The notes: a model not told the origin generated them from the letters alone. Shown: positions 32,924 to 42,406, counted from the first letter of the stretch. The stretch: DNA of 64,000 nucleotides from Melioribacteraceae bacterium (GCA_016342755.1 JAEINS010000006.1:1-64000); one strand, 5' to 3'. Made by a program: numbers and translations.

Positions 32924-35269
32924 ATGAAAAGATTTTTACTCTCATTAATACTTCTTATTATTTCGAATAATATAAATGCCCAGATTTTAATTAAAAATGA
33001 TGATAGTTGGAAAGTTTATGATGATTCTGAAGTTGCAGTAATAAACATAACAATTGCTCCGGAGGATTTAGCGTACGTTTATGCAAATACTTCCAGCGAT
33101 TTATTTTTTCCGGCAGTAGTTCATTTCAAAAACGTGCAAATAGATGAAGTAATAGATTCTGTTGGATTTAGATTAAGAGGAAATACCTCCAGAGTATCCG
33201 CAAAAAAATCGTTTAAACTATCTTTTGATGAATACATTAAAGATCAAAAATTTTATGAACTTGAAAGACTTAACCTTAACGGTGAACATAACGATCCTTC
33301 AATTTGCAGAGCTAAGTTCTGCTGGGAACTTTTTGAGAAAGTTGGAATGAAATCATCCAGAGCGGCTCATGCGGCAGTTTATATAAACGAAGAATTTTAC
33401 GGAGTTTATATTTCTGTTGAACATATTGATGATGAATTTTTGGATAAACGATTTAACGATGATTCCGGCAATCTTTGGAAATGTCTTAATCCGCCGACTC
33501 TTGAATTTTTAGGTGAATCTGAAGATGCTTATAAACGAGGAATTACTTACGATTTAAAAACAAATGAAGATGCTGATGACTACACTGAATTAATAAATCT
33601 GATAAAAATTGTAGATAATGTTTCTTCAGATCAGTTTCCTGCACAATTCGAAAAAAAAATGAATTTAACCTCTGTAATAAAATATTTTGCCATGAACGTT
33701 TTAACCGGCAGTTGGGATGATTACTGGTTTATAAGTAACAATTATTATCTGTATCACGAACCGGAAATTGATCAGTTTACCTGGATTCCTTACGATTATG
33801 ATAATACATTTGGAATTGACTGGTTTAAAACTGACTGGGCAACGGTTAACCCTTATAAATTTGGTTCAACAAACGGAAGTCGGCCATTAATAAAACAGAT
33901 CATGAACAATCAGCAATACAGAAATTTATATACGCACTTTTTAGAGTTTTACAGCGAGAATGTTTTTGATCTTGATCTGTGGGAAAGCTCAATTGATACA
34001 ATTAAAAATAGAATAGTTCCTTTTGTAGCTGAGGATAACTACATGAAATTAGATTACGGATTTTGGATGAATGATTTTTACTGGTCTTTTACCGATGGAG
34101 ACTATTCAAATAAGCATGTAAAAAGAGGAATTAAAAGTTTTATTAATGCCCGTAATAGCAGTTTAAAGAATTATTTAAATTATGAAAACGCCGATCCAAT
34201 AATTTATCAGGCAAATTATTTTCCAAAATATTTGAAAAACGGCGACACTTTAAAAATTTCAGCTTCTGTATTTAGTCATCTGGAAATAAAAGAAGTAAAA
34301 GTCCGGTTTACAAATGAAGATAATTCAGTTAATGAATTTCCAATGGAATATCTGCCAATTGAAGGAACTACGTTAGTAGAAGAAAATGATTTGTGGAAAA
34401 CTTCGCTGGTAATAGGCGAAAACGGACTTTCCGGGAAATTTAAAATTATAGCTGAGGATAATAGCGGAAATATAATGGAATATCCCAGAGACCGTTATTA
34501 TGAAGTTAGAAGTTCAGTTTCAAAACCCAACGGATTAATTATAAATGAGTTTCTTGCGCAAAATACAAGTTTTGGAAAAGATGAAGCTGGTGAATTTGAT
34601 GACTGGCTTGAGCTTTATAATTCAGCCGATTCAAGTATAAATCTGAAAGGATATTATTTAACTGATAATCCCGACAATTTACGAAAATGGAAATTTCCTA
34701 CTTCAGATATAATATTAGATCCCGGATTTGTTTTAATTGTTTGGTGTGATGAAGATGGTTCGCAAGGTGAGTTACATGCAAACTTCAAGTTAAGTGCCGG
34801 AGGAGAGTTTATTGCGCTCGTTAAAAATGACGGAGCAACAATTTTAGATTCTCTAACATTTGGTGAGCAAACCGAAGATGTTTCGATGGCAAGATTACCG
34901 GACGGAAGTGAGAACTGGATAAGAACTAAACCAAGTCCGGGCGAGTTGAATTTAGTTATCTCGGTTGATGAACAGAATAATTTGCCGGAACAATATTCAT
35001 TAAATGTTTATCCAAATCCGTTTAATCCCGCAACAACAATTGAATATACAATTCCGGCAGAGACAGATCGCAACTTGTCACTACAGAAAACAACTTTGAC
35101 AGTTTATAACCTGCTTGGTCAAAAAATAGAAACATTAGTAAACGAAACCAAACCGCCCGGAAAGTATAAAGTTACCTGGAATGCGTCAAATTTAGCAAGC
35201 GGAGTTTATATTTTAAATATTAGAGTAAATGCGTTTTTCCAATCACAGAAGATGCTTTTACAGAAATAA
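32924..35269 (+). CDS. Secreted CotH-kinase-family protein with LTD and T9SS sorting domain
   Basis: A 781-residue exported protein. The start at 32924 has AAAGGA and gives a signal peptide ending NINAQ; the longer TTG start at 32879 was rejected. Residues about 40-430 form a CotH domain (GFRLRGNTS, LNGEHNDPSICRAKF, the catalytic-type WIPYDYDNTFGID). A lamin-tail domain follows (about 545-665: LIINEFLAQNTSFG, DDWLELYNSADSSINL). The C-terminus (about 695-781) is a type A T9SS sorting signal with NVYPNPFNPATTIEYTIP. It should be secreted and anchored at the cell surface, possibly as a protein kinase of exported substrates. Confidence 0.9.
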   Translation: MKRFLLSLILLIISNNINAQILIKNDDSWKVYDDSEVAVINITIAPEDLAYVYANTSSDLFFPAVVHFKNVQIDEVIDSVGFRLRGNTSRVSAKKSFKLSFDEYIKDQKFYELERLNLNGEHNDPSICRAKFCWELFEKVGMKSSRAAHAAVYINEEFYGVYISVEHIDDEFLDKRFNDDSGNLWKCLNPPTLEFLGESEDAYKRGITYDLKTNEDADDYTELINLIKIVDNVSSDQFPAQFEKKMNLTSVIKYFAMNVLTGSWDDYWFISNNYYLYHEPEIDQFTWIPYDYDNTFGIDWFKTDWATVNPYKFGSTNGSRPLIKQIMNNQQYRNLYTHFLEFYSENVFDLDLWESSIDTIKNRIVPFVAEDNYMKLDYGFWMNDFYWSFTDGDYSNKHVKRGIKSFINARNSSLKNYLNYENADPIIYQANYFPKYLKNGDTLKISASVFSHLEIKEVKVRFTNEDNSVNEFPMEYLPIEGTTLVEENDLWKTSLVIGENGLSGKFKIIAEDNSGNIMEYPRDRYYEVRSSVSKPNGLIINEFLAQNTSFGKDEAGEFDDWLELYNSADSSINLKGYYLTDNPDNLRKWKFPTSDIILDPGFVLIVWCDEDGSQGELHANFKLSAGGEFIALVKNDGATILDSLTFGEQTEDVSMARLPDGSENWIRTKPSPGELNLVISVDEQNNLPEQYSLNVYPNPFNPATTIEYTIPAETDRNLSLQKTTLTVYNLLGQKIETLVNETKPPGKYKVTWNASNLASGVYILNIRVNAFFQSQKMLLQK

Positions 35270-35390
35270 TTGACGGATATCGAATAATTTTCATTTATAG
35301 AGAAAATTTTCTTTATTAGAACAAAAATTCTGCTTAACTTTAGTTTGTTAATGACTATTTATAAGTAATTCTGTGTAAAGGTGAATTAAA

Positions 35391-36326
35391 ATGACTAAGA
35401 AACTTCTGGGAAAATATCCTGTTGTAGACTACTTCTTTATTGCAATTGGTTCTGCAATAATGGCTTTAGGAATTGGTGTCTTTTTGGTTGATGCTAAAGT
35501 TGTACCAGGTGGTGTTAGCGGTCTTGCAATGGCTGTACACTATTTATCAGATAACCAGATCGGTGTTGGTTTACTTATTTGGATATTTAATGTTCCTTTA
35601 TATTTATGGGGTGTTAAAGAATTGGGTAAAAGATTTGGTGCCCGAACCTTTTTCGGTTTCACCATAAATTCTTTTTGTATCGATTTTTTCCGTGGCGATA
35701 TTCCCGGATTCGAAAACGTGAGGCTTCAGGATTCTGCAACAATCCAGACATTACTTCACCACGATTTTTTCTTTCTAATACTTATTGGTGCTACTTTGTT
35801 GGGAGTTGGTTTAGGAATTATCTTTAAGTTTAAGGGAACTACGGCAGGGTCGGATATTGTTGCGGCAATTATGCAAAAACGACATGGAATTAAACCCGGC
35901 ATGGCAATTATGATGATCGATTTTTTTGTTATTTCAATTGCCGGTGTAATTATTGGTATGAAAGATCTTTCGGCCGATAAACCTGCGCTTATGTTAACAC
36001 TTTATGCTTTTTTCCTATTATTTGTATCGTCAAAAATTATCGATATAATAATTGATGGATTTGATTACGCACGTGCCGTTTATATTATTTCAGATAAATA
36101 CAAAGAGATCTCTGATTCAATTATGAAAAACATGAGCAGGGGTGCAACTTCTCTAAAAACCAGAGGACTTTATAAAAATGTTGACCGTGAAGTTGTTATG
36201 ACAGTTGTTACACTTAAAGAGTTAGGTGTTTTAGAGGAACTTATTAAAGAAATTGACCCTGATGCTTTTGTAATTGTTAATACGGTTCACGAAGTTTTAG
36301 GTAAAGGATTTAGAAGAAGAATATAA
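35391..36326 (+). CDS. YitT-family membrane protein
   Basis: A 311-residue protein with five to six transmembrane segments (DUF161, about 10-215) and a cytoplasmic DUF2179 domain (about 225-311). The family phrases VPGGVSGLAM, FKGTTAGSDIVA and RGATSLKTRGLYKN are present. Its role is unknown. A second copy of the family lies at 61476. A terminator follows directly. Confidence 0.92.
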   Translation: MTKKLLGKYPVVDYFFIAIGSAIMALGIGVFLVDAKVVPGGVSGLAMAVHYLSDNQIGVGLLIWIFNVPLYLWGVKELGKRFGARTFFGFTINSFCIDFFRGDIPGFENVRLQDSATIQTLLHHDFFFLILIGATLLGVGLGIIFKFKGTTAGSDIVAAIMQKRHGIKPGMAIMMIDFFVISIAGVIIGMKDLSADKPALMLTLYAFFLLFVSSKIIDIIIDGFDYARAVYIISDKYKEISDSIMKNMSRGATSLKTRGLYKNVDREVVMTVVTLKELGVLEELIKEIDPDAFVIVNTVHEVLGKGFRRRI

Positions 36327-36336
36327 TTAATCTTAG

Positions 36337-36363
36337 AATCCCGAATTAGCTTCGGGATTTTTT
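36337..36363 (+). terminator. Rho-independent terminator after YitT gene
   Basis: A perfect 8-bp stem AATCCCGA / TCGGGATT with a 7-base loop and a run of T. It lies 10 bp after the stop at 36326. Confidence 0.85.
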
Positions 36364-36367
36364 ATAT

Positions 36368-36610
36368 ATGCCAGACAAAATTATGCTTATAATTAAATGT
36401 GCAAAATGTAATTCAAAGATTTTTAAATATGAAAAAGCCGGGAAAGGCAGAGTTTTAAATTGCTGGTTCGATCGTATAAAAAAAGATTATTCCGTAACGG
36501 AAGATGAAAACAAAAAATGCAAATGCGGCAGCGTAATAGGAACAATTGGCATTAAAGGTGTAAAAATGAAACAGGGTACTTTTACCGAAAGCGGAACCAG
36601 AGTAAATTAG
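36368..36610 (+). CDS. Small zinc-ribbon protein
   Basis: An 80-residue protein with two cysteine pairs, CAKCNSKIFKYEKAGKGRVL near residues 11-30 and CKCG near 51-54. Similar short proteins occur in methanogens and other anaerobes. The first ATG sits in the T-run of the preceding terminator, so the ATG at 36383 (giving MLIIKCAKC) may be the true start; neither has a clear ribosome site. Function unknown. Confidence 0.65.
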   Translation: MPDKIMLIIKCAKCNSKIFKYEKAGKGRVLNCWFDRIKKDYSVTEDENKKCKCGSVIGTIGIKGVKMKQGTFTESGTRVN

Positions 36611-36672
36611 GAAAGTTTGAATATCCAATATTTATTCGTATTTTAGTAGAATAGAATGAAAAGGAGATTTCC

Positions 36673-37074
36673 ATGTCTGATCAAATTAAAATGTCTCTAA
36701 CGTTACCTGTCCCGCCAAAAGTTTTATACGAAGCATGGCTGGATAGTGATAAACATAGCGACTTTTCTGAAAAAAACGTAAAAATTGAGAAGATGGTAGG
36801 CAGTGCTTTTTACGCAGAAGGTGGAATTGTTGAAGGTAAAGTTCTTGAGATTATAAGAAATAGAAAAATTACCCATTCTTGGAATTCTGCAGAATTTCCA
36901 GAAGGTAGTGAAGAATCAAAAGTTGAAGTATCTTTTGAAGCTGTTGCTGACTCCACAAAAATGACTATTGTTCATAGTAACTTACCGGAAGGTGAAGGTA
37001 AAAAAATCAGAAAAGAATGGCGTGATAAATATTTTACAAAAATGAAAAAATATTTTGCTGAAAAAGCTGATTAA
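36673..37074 (+). CDS. AHSA1/SRPBCC-domain protein
   Basis: A 133-residue START-like protein of the activator-of-Hsp90-ATPase homologue group: MSLTLPVPPKVLYEAWLDSD at the start, GKVLEIIRNRKITHSW in the middle and an amphipathic final helix (EWRDKYFTKMKKYF). AAAAGGAGA upstream supports the ATG. Likely a small-ligand-binding or stress protein; no partner is evident. Confidence 0.88.
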   Translation: MSDQIKMSLTLPVPPKVLYEAWLDSDKHSDFSEKNVKIEKMVGSAFYAEGGIVEGKVLEIIRNRKITHSWNSAEFPEGSEESKVEVSFEAVADSTKMTIVHSNLPEGEGKKIRKEWRDKYFTKMKKYFAEKAD

Positions 37075-37169
37075 CTATTTATCTGTAGTTCCATCTTGTT
37101 TTCCCTAAATAATTGCTTAATTTGTTCGATGATGTGAAGACTAGTTTTCACAAAAATCAGCTGATATGT

Positions 37170-39368
37170 ATGAACAATTTTTCGCAGTTTATTGGTACAA
37201 ATTTTTCTATTTCCAAATTTTTAGATGAACTTGAGTCTATTATTATATATAAAGATCTAAATGGTATTTATTTAGATTGTAATAAAGGGTTTATAGATTT
37301 TATAGGGAAAGATAAAAGTGAAATAATTGGCAAAACCGATTATTTTTTATTTAATAGAAAAACCGCGGAAGAAATTAGAAAGTATGAGTTAGAATCACAG
37401 GATTCTAATAAAGCAATTTATTACGATAAATGGCTTCAAAATAAAGATAACATTTCAGTATTACTCAGATTCAATATTTCTCCGGTTATATGTAAAGGCG
37501 ATAAAGTAGATGGCATTTTGTGTGTTGCCAGAGATGTAACCAGCAGTAACAGATTTCAAATGCTTCTTGATGGCACCGATGAAGCTCAGGTTTTTGTTAA
37601 AAACAACGTGTTTGTATCCTCAAATAAACCTTTCTTAGATATTATTAAGTACAAAGCGGAAGAATTAAAAGAATTAAGTTTTTCGGATTTATTCGAGAAC
37701 TCTGATTTTATGAAATTTCACAACGAAGAAGCTGATCAGTTAAAAACTAAATTTAGAACAACTTTAATTGATAGACTTTTTAATAGAATTGATGTGATAA
37801 TTGAAAGAACCAATTATTATGAAGGTAATTTGGACTTAAAATTATTTCAGGTTAAAAGAATTTCTGAAAGTTTAGTGAAAATGCCTGAAGGTGAGAAGAA
37901 AAAGGTTCTTGTTGATAATAGTCCGATTCCTACAATACTTATTGATTATAGCGGAATAATTTCTTTAGCAAACAAAGCAGCCAAAGTTACTTTTGAATCT
38001 GATTTAGAGGGAAATAGTATTGAAAAATTTATACCAATGCTGCGAGGTGTAAACTTTAAAGAAATTAAGGATAACGAAGTTGTAAAATTTGAGGTTGAAA
38101 CAAGAAATAAAATTTATTCTTTCTTCACAAAAAACGATTCTTCTTTCGGTTGTATAGGTCTTTACGGAGTTGATATAACACAGCGGTATATTGACAGTAG
38201 AAAAATAAAACTTCAAAATCAGATTTTAGATATTGCTACCGATGGAATTGTAATTACTGAGCTTGATGGAAAGATAATCTGGTGTAATCCGGCAATTGAA
38301 AAATTAACCGGGTATTCTTTTAAGGAACTTAGCGGTCAGAAACCCAATCTTTTTAAATCCGGGAAACATACAAAACAGTTTTATGTTGATATGTGGGAAA
38401 CTGTTTTAACGGGAAAAATCTGGACCGGGAAAATAATTAATAGAAGAAAAGACGGGGAACTTACTCATGAAGCCATGACAATTACTCCTGTTAAAAACGC
38501 CAAGGGATTATTAACACATTTTATTACCATTAAACGTGATATATCTCAGTTTATTAAGGTAGAAGAAGATTTAAAGCTCCATCGTGATAATTTAGAGAAA
38601 ATTGTAAAAGATAGAACCAACGAGCTGCAGAATATAAATAAGGAATTGTTAACCGCTAAAGAATTTGCTGAAAAATCTGATCAGTTAAAATCAGAATTTC
38701 TGGCACAAATATCTCACGAAATTAGAACTCCCGTAAATGCAATATTAAGTTTTTCATCTATGCTTGAACTTTATATGGAAGGTGAAGTAGATGAAGATCT
38801 AAATTTTTCCTTTCAAATGATAAAAAACGGCGGTGAAAGATTAATTAGAACAATCGATCTAATCCTGAATAAATCTGAATTGCAGCTTGGAACATATCAC
38901 TCAAACTTTAAGAAACAGAATCTTGTAGACGAAGTGATTACACCTCTGGTAATGGAATTTAAACCGTTAGCTAAACGAAAATCATTATCGCTTAGCATGG
39001 AAAACAACTTACCTGAAAACTATCCGGCTTACTTTGATAAATATTCTATGTGGAATATAATTTCGCATTTAATTGATAATGCAATTAAATATACAGATGC
39101 CGGCGGAGTTACAGTTGTGTCTTTTATTAATTATGATAACAAAGTTGAAGTGGATGTGAAAGATACAGGTATCGGTATTTCAGATAAATTTCTGCCCGCA
39201 ATTTTTGAAGCTTTTTCGCAAGAACAAAGCGGCTATACACGTAAATTTGAGGGCAACGGTTTAGGTCTTTCGCTTGTTAAGGATTATTGCGATTTGAATA
39301 ATTGTAAAATTAAAATTGAGACCAAAAAAGATGTTGGCACAACGTTTAGGATAATTATTCCAAATTAG
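37170..39368 (+). CDS. Soluble PAS-domain hybrid-less sensor histidine kinase
   Basis: A 732-residue kinase from the ATG at 37170; a TTG at 37113 would add 19 residues. There is no transmembrane segment, so it senses inside the cell. It has three PAS-like regions: about 15-125 (IIIYKDLNGIYLDCNKGF), a degenerate one around 230-340, and a canonical one at about 350-465 (TDGIVITELDGKIIWCNPAI), then a coiled-coil linker. HisKA follows with His516 in SHEIRTP, then N-box HLIDNAIKYT, G1 DTGIGIS and G2 GNGLGLSLVK. No response regulator gene is next to it, so it is an orphan. Confidence 0.92.
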   Translation: MNNFSQFIGTNFSISKFLDELESIIIYKDLNGIYLDCNKGFIDFIGKDKSEIIGKTDYFLFNRKTAEEIRKYELESQDSNKAIYYDKWLQNKDNISVLLRFNISPVICKGDKVDGILCVARDVTSSNRFQMLLDGTDEAQVFVKNNVFVSSNKPFLDIIKYKAEELKELSFSDLFENSDFMKFHNEEADQLKTKFRTTLIDRLFNRIDVIIERTNYYEGNLDLKLFQVKRISESLVKMPEGEKKKVLVDNSPIPTILIDYSGIISLANKAAKVTFESDLEGNSIEKFIPMLRGVNFKEIKDNEVVKFEVETRNKIYSFFTKNDSSFGCIGLYGVDITQRYIDSRKIKLQNQILDIATDGIVITELDGKIIWCNPAIEKLTGYSFKELSGQKPNLFKSGKHTKQFYVDMWETVLTGKIWTGKIINRRKDGELTHEAMTITPVKNAKGLLTHFITIKRDISQFIKVEEDLKLHRDNLEKIVKDRTNELQNINKELLTAKEFAEKSDQLKSEFLAQISHEIRTPVNAILSFSSMLELYMEGEVDEDLNFSFQMIKNGGERLIRTIDLILNKSELQLGTYHSNFKKQNLVDEVITPLVMEFKPLAKRKSLSLSMENNLPENYPAYFDKYSMWNIISHLIDNAIKYTDAGGVTVVSFINYDNKVEVDVKDTGIGISDKFLPAIFEAFSQEQSGYTRKFEGNGLGLSLVKDYCDLNNCKIKIETKKDVGTTFRIIIPN

Positions 39369-39607
39369 TGTAACCTTTTGTTTTGGCTGAGTGCTCCGGC
39401 TTATAGAAAAACAGAATGTTTTTTCCTTTTCCACACAATTATAAATCAAAATTGATATTTTAAAAAACACCAAACGGCAAAAATATAGGCTTCCCTTCGT
39501 GAATAACCCAGTGCGACAATTAAATATTATCACAAAAAAAATTCCCTTCTCTACAACCTTTTTTCTATTTTTATGTCTAACGTAGTAGAATAAAAAAAGG
39601 TAACAAA

Positions 39608-40180
39608 ATCAGCGACTTCGACTTAATTAAGAAAATTCAGAAAGGTGATAAAAAATCTTTCGAAACTCTGGTTTGCAGATACGATAAGTATGTTCTGAAC
39701 ATAGCTTATTCTTACCGGAACGATGTTGACGACGCAAAAGATATTTATCAGGAAGTATTTATTAGAGTTTATAACGGATTAAAGAATTTTCAGTTTAGAA
39801 GTGAATTTTCAACATGGTTATTTAGAATTACAACAAACGTTTGTATTAGTTATAGAAGCGGCAAACAAAAACATGTTCATGAATCTATTGATAAACAAAT
39901 TGATGATACAGATGAAAATAGTGTTAGCAAAGCAGAAATGCTTGAATCAACTTCGGATTCTGAAAGCTTAACAATAGCCGGAGAAATTGGAGAATACATT
40001 AACAAAGCTGTTGAAACATTACCGGAAAAGCAGAAAATGGCATTTACACTTAAATATTATCAAGGTTATAAAATAATAGAAATAGCTAAAATGATGAACT
40101 GTAAAGACGGAACAATTAAAAGATATTTATTTACAGCAACAAATAAACTTAGACACGAGCTAAAAGCTATATACAATTAG
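39608..40180 (+). CDS. ECF-type sigma factor with apparent AUC start codon
   Basis: The reading frame is open from 39581 and encodes a full ECF sigma factor. Region 2 is at about residues 15-85 (DVDDAKDIYQEVFIRVYNG, STWLFRITTNVCI) and region 4 near the end (LPEKQKMAFTLKYYQGYK, GTIKRYLFTATNKLR). No ATG, GTG or TTG lies ahead of region 2; the first ATG (39938) would leave only region 4. AAAAAGG at 39595-39600 is ideally spaced (7 nt) before ATC at 39608, giving a normal 190-residue protein that starts with (M)SDFDLIKKIQKGD. So a non-AUG start, or a mutated or misread start codon, is likely. The anti-sigma gene follows after 7 bp. Confidence 0.75.
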   Translation: MSDFDLIKKIQKGDKKSFETLVCRYDKYVLNIAYSYRNDVDDAKDIYQEVFIRVYNGLKNFQFRSEFSTWLFRITTNVCISYRSGKQKHVHESIDKQIDDTDENSVSKAEMLESTSDSESLTIAGEIGEYINKAVETLPEKQKMAFTLKYYQGYKIIEIAKMMNCKDGTIKRYLFTATNKLRHELKAIYN

Positions 40181-40187
40181 GTGAATT

Positions 40188-41144
40188 ATGAAACATGAAG
40201 ATTATAAAGAGTTAGTTCAATTATCAGTTTATGATGAGATTTCTTTGGAAGATAAAAAATTATTGGAAGATCATCTGCTTGAGTGTGAAGAATGTTCAAA
40301 AGAATATGAAAGCATAAAACAGTTATATGTTGCTATAGCAGAAAATGCGCCGAAAAATATTAGCGATACCGTTTTATCTGAATCACGCGGTGAATTATTT
40401 AGCTCAATTGCCGGGGATACAAAAGAATCATCGTTGCTGCAAAAGTTTATTGATTTATTTGAGGAGCTGTTATTTGGCAGATATGCATTTGCCGCGGGGG
40501 GAGTAACAGCTCTTTTTATTGGATTATTTTTAGGCAGAGTAATGTTTATACCGGATCTGGCTGAAAATCCGCAGAACAATTCTATAAATCTAGATGAACT
40601 AATTGGCGGTGATGTTAATATTTCGAACATACGTCTTCCTAATAATTGGAATGATAAGGAAAAAATAGAAGTGAATTTTGACGCGGTAAGAAGTGTTAAT
40701 TTAACTGCTGATCTCCATGATCCAATTATAAAAACTATCCTGGCAAAATCCATTCTTGAATCTGAAAATTCCTGGAACAGAATACAGACATTAAATAAAA
40801 TTTCAGATCAAAAAAATAGTAATACCCTGATAAACAATCCTAAAATAAAAAGGGCTTTATTAATTGCCGCAACTCAGGATCAGAATCCTGCGGTAAGGAA
40901 AGAGGCGTTAAAATCAATTGAGATGATTGAATATGATAAGGACGTTAGGGATGCGCTGGTGCTGGTTTTATTGAATGATACAAATCCGGGAATGAGAATA
41001 GCCGCTATAAATCTTATTGCTAAAAATAATTCTGAAACAGGAAAAATGGATATTGAACTGAAATCGATTTTAGACAATAGAAAAAATAATGATCAGAACA
41101 GCTTTGTTAAGCTGAAAGCAGCATCGATGTTAGAAACAAATTAA
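40188..41144 (+). CDS. Zinc-finger anti-sigma factor with C-terminal HEAT repeats
   Basis: A 318-residue membrane protein. The N-terminal zf-HC2 motif HLLECEEC lies near residues 29-36 and is the sigma-binding ZAS signature. One transmembrane helix lies at about 101-119 (FAAGGVTALFIGLFLGRVMF). The extracytoplasmic part ends in HEAT-like repeats (about 205-318: QNPAVRKEALKSIEMI, TNPGMRIAAINLIAK). HEAT repeats outside the membrane could be the sensor, for example by binding envelope proteins. It is the obvious partner of the sigma factor just upstream. Confidence 0.85.
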   Translation: MKHEDYKELVQLSVYDEISLEDKKLLEDHLLECEECSKEYESIKQLYVAIAENAPKNISDTVLSESRGELFSSIAGDTKESSLLQKFIDLFEELLFGRYAFAAGGVTALFIGLFLGRVMFIPDLAENPQNNSINLDELIGGDVNISNIRLPNNWNDKEKIEVNFDAVRSVNLTADLHDPIIKTILAKSILESENSWNRIQTLNKISDQKNSNTLINNPKIKRALLIAATQDQNPAVRKEALKSIEMIEYDKDVRDALVLVLLNDTNPGMRIAAINLIAKNNSETGKMDIELKSILDNRKNNDQNSFVKLKAASMLETN

Positions 41145-41168
41145 TTTTTTAGATAAAAGGAGTAAGTC

Positions 41169-42341
41169 ATGAAAATTAGAAAATATACGGTTGTATTATT
41201 ACTAGTGTTTTTTGGTTGTGCAGGTTCAATGCAGTCGTATAGCCTGGATAATCCTGGTGATCATAAAATTGAAAAAGAATTTAAAGTTAAATCGGGGCAG
41301 ACTTTAAGTCTTGATCTTAAAACCGGAAGCGATATTTTTGTAGAAGGCTGGGATAAAGAAATAGTAAAAGTAACTGCATATTTTGATCCTGATGAAGTTG
41401 GATTTACATTTGAGCAGGAAGGCGGCAGAGTAATTATTAGAAGTGAAAATGATGACTGGGGAGATAGCAGCTCTGATACAAAAGTTAGAGTAATGGTTCC
41501 TAAAAAATTCAACCTTGAAATTGGTACAATGGGCGGTGATGTAACTTTAAAGGGTGTTGAAGGTGATGCTAAAGGACAAACTATGGGTGGAGATCTTATT
41601 CTAAATAACCTAAAAGGAACTTTGGAATTAACCACAATGGGCGGTGAAATATCTTTAACCGATTCAGAGGTTGACGGTAAAGTAAAAACCATGGGCGGCG
41701 ATGTTTTGGTTAAAAATGTTATTGGTGATGTTAATGCTACTTCGATGGGCGGAGATATTAGACAGATAAATGTAAAAAGCCAGAGTGGTAAGTTATCGGC
41801 AGGCGACGAAGTAAACATAACAACCATGGGCGGAGATATTGATGTTGATGAAGCTATGAACGGCGCAAAGATTAAAACTATGGGCGGCGAAATAACTGTA
41901 GAAAAAGCAAAAAAATATGTTGAAGCTGAAACCATGGGCGGCGATGTAAAATTAAAATCGGTAGACGGATGGATTAAAGCCACAACCATGGGCGGCGATG
42001 TTGAAGCTGTGATGGTTGGTGACCCCAAAGAAGGCAAGCGCGATGTTGAATTGAAAAGTATGGGCGGCGATATAAGGCTTTTTGTTCCTGATGGTCTTGA
42101 TATGGATATAGAAATTGAGATAGTGTATAACAGAAGACATAAAAACAAAGTAGATATAATAAGCGATTTTGATATTGAGAAAAAAACAGAAACCAAAAAA
42201 GATAGAAACAAAAAGAAATGGGATGACTGGGATGGCGATTCCAAAACCGAATATCTAATTGGAACTGGAAAAGTTGGTTCCGGGAAAAATAAAATCAGAA
42301 TCAGAACATTTAGCGGAAAAGTTTATCTGAAGAAAAATTAA
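41169..42341 (+). CDS. DUF4097 beta-helix lipoprotein with ten MGG[DE] repeats
   Basis: A 390-residue lipoprotein (lipobox VFFGC, Cys17). The middle (about 118-305) consists of a tandem repeat in which [TS]MGG[DE] recurs ten times, each followed by a short strand such as VTLKG, LILNN or VKLKS, as expected for a right-handed beta-helix of the DUF4097 putative adhesin family. The C-terminal part is strongly Lys/Asp rich. It is the third gene of the sigma/anti-sigma operon and may be its main exported output. Two hairpins end the transcript. Confidence 0.87.
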   Translation: MKIRKYTVVLLLVFFGCAGSMQSYSLDNPGDHKIEKEFKVKSGQTLSLDLKTGSDIFVEGWDKEIVKVTAYFDPDEVGFTFEQEGGRVIIRSENDDWGDSSSDTKVRVMVPKKFNLEIGTMGGDVTLKGVEGDAKGQTMGGDLILNNLKGTLELTTMGGEISLTDSEVDGKVKTMGGDVLVKNVIGDVNATSMGGDIRQINVKSQSGKLSAGDEVNITTMGGDIDVDEAMNGAKIKTMGGEITVEKAKKYVEAETMGGDVKLKSVDGWIKATTMGGDVEAVMVGDPKEGKRDVELKSMGGDIRLFVPDGLDMDIEIEIVYNRRHKNKVDIISDFDIEKKTETKKDRNKKKWDDWDGDSKTEYLIGTGKVGSGKNKIRIRTFSGKVYLKKN

Positions 42342-42361
42342 GTAAGTAGTCATTCTTAGTG

Positions 42362-42384
42362 ATTCCGATTTGTTAAATCGGAAT
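42362..42384. other. Perfect 10-bp hairpin
   Basis: ATTCCGATTT / AAATCGGAAT with a 3-base loop, 20 bp after the DUF4097 gene and just before the true terminator. It has no T-run, so it may protect the mRNA 3' end. Confidence 0.5.
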
Positions 42385-42406
42385 TGTATAGAAGAAAAGT
42401 AATTGT

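Noticed and set aside
39573-39593. ATG at 39573 as the start of the ECF sigma gene
   Set aside because: It is in another frame and stops after six codons at TAA 39591-39593; an indel in the following A-run would not rescue it.
41520-42090. Regular DNA repeats that could be taken for a CRISPR array
   Set aside because: The repeats are in-frame codons of the MGG[DE] protein repeat, with uneven spacing and no unique spacers.
41261-42244. Long minus-strand ORF (327 codons) opposite the DUF4097 gene
   Set aside because: Its Ser/Pro/Ile-rich product is the antisense image of the repeat region; the plus strand has lipobox, ribosome site and operon context.
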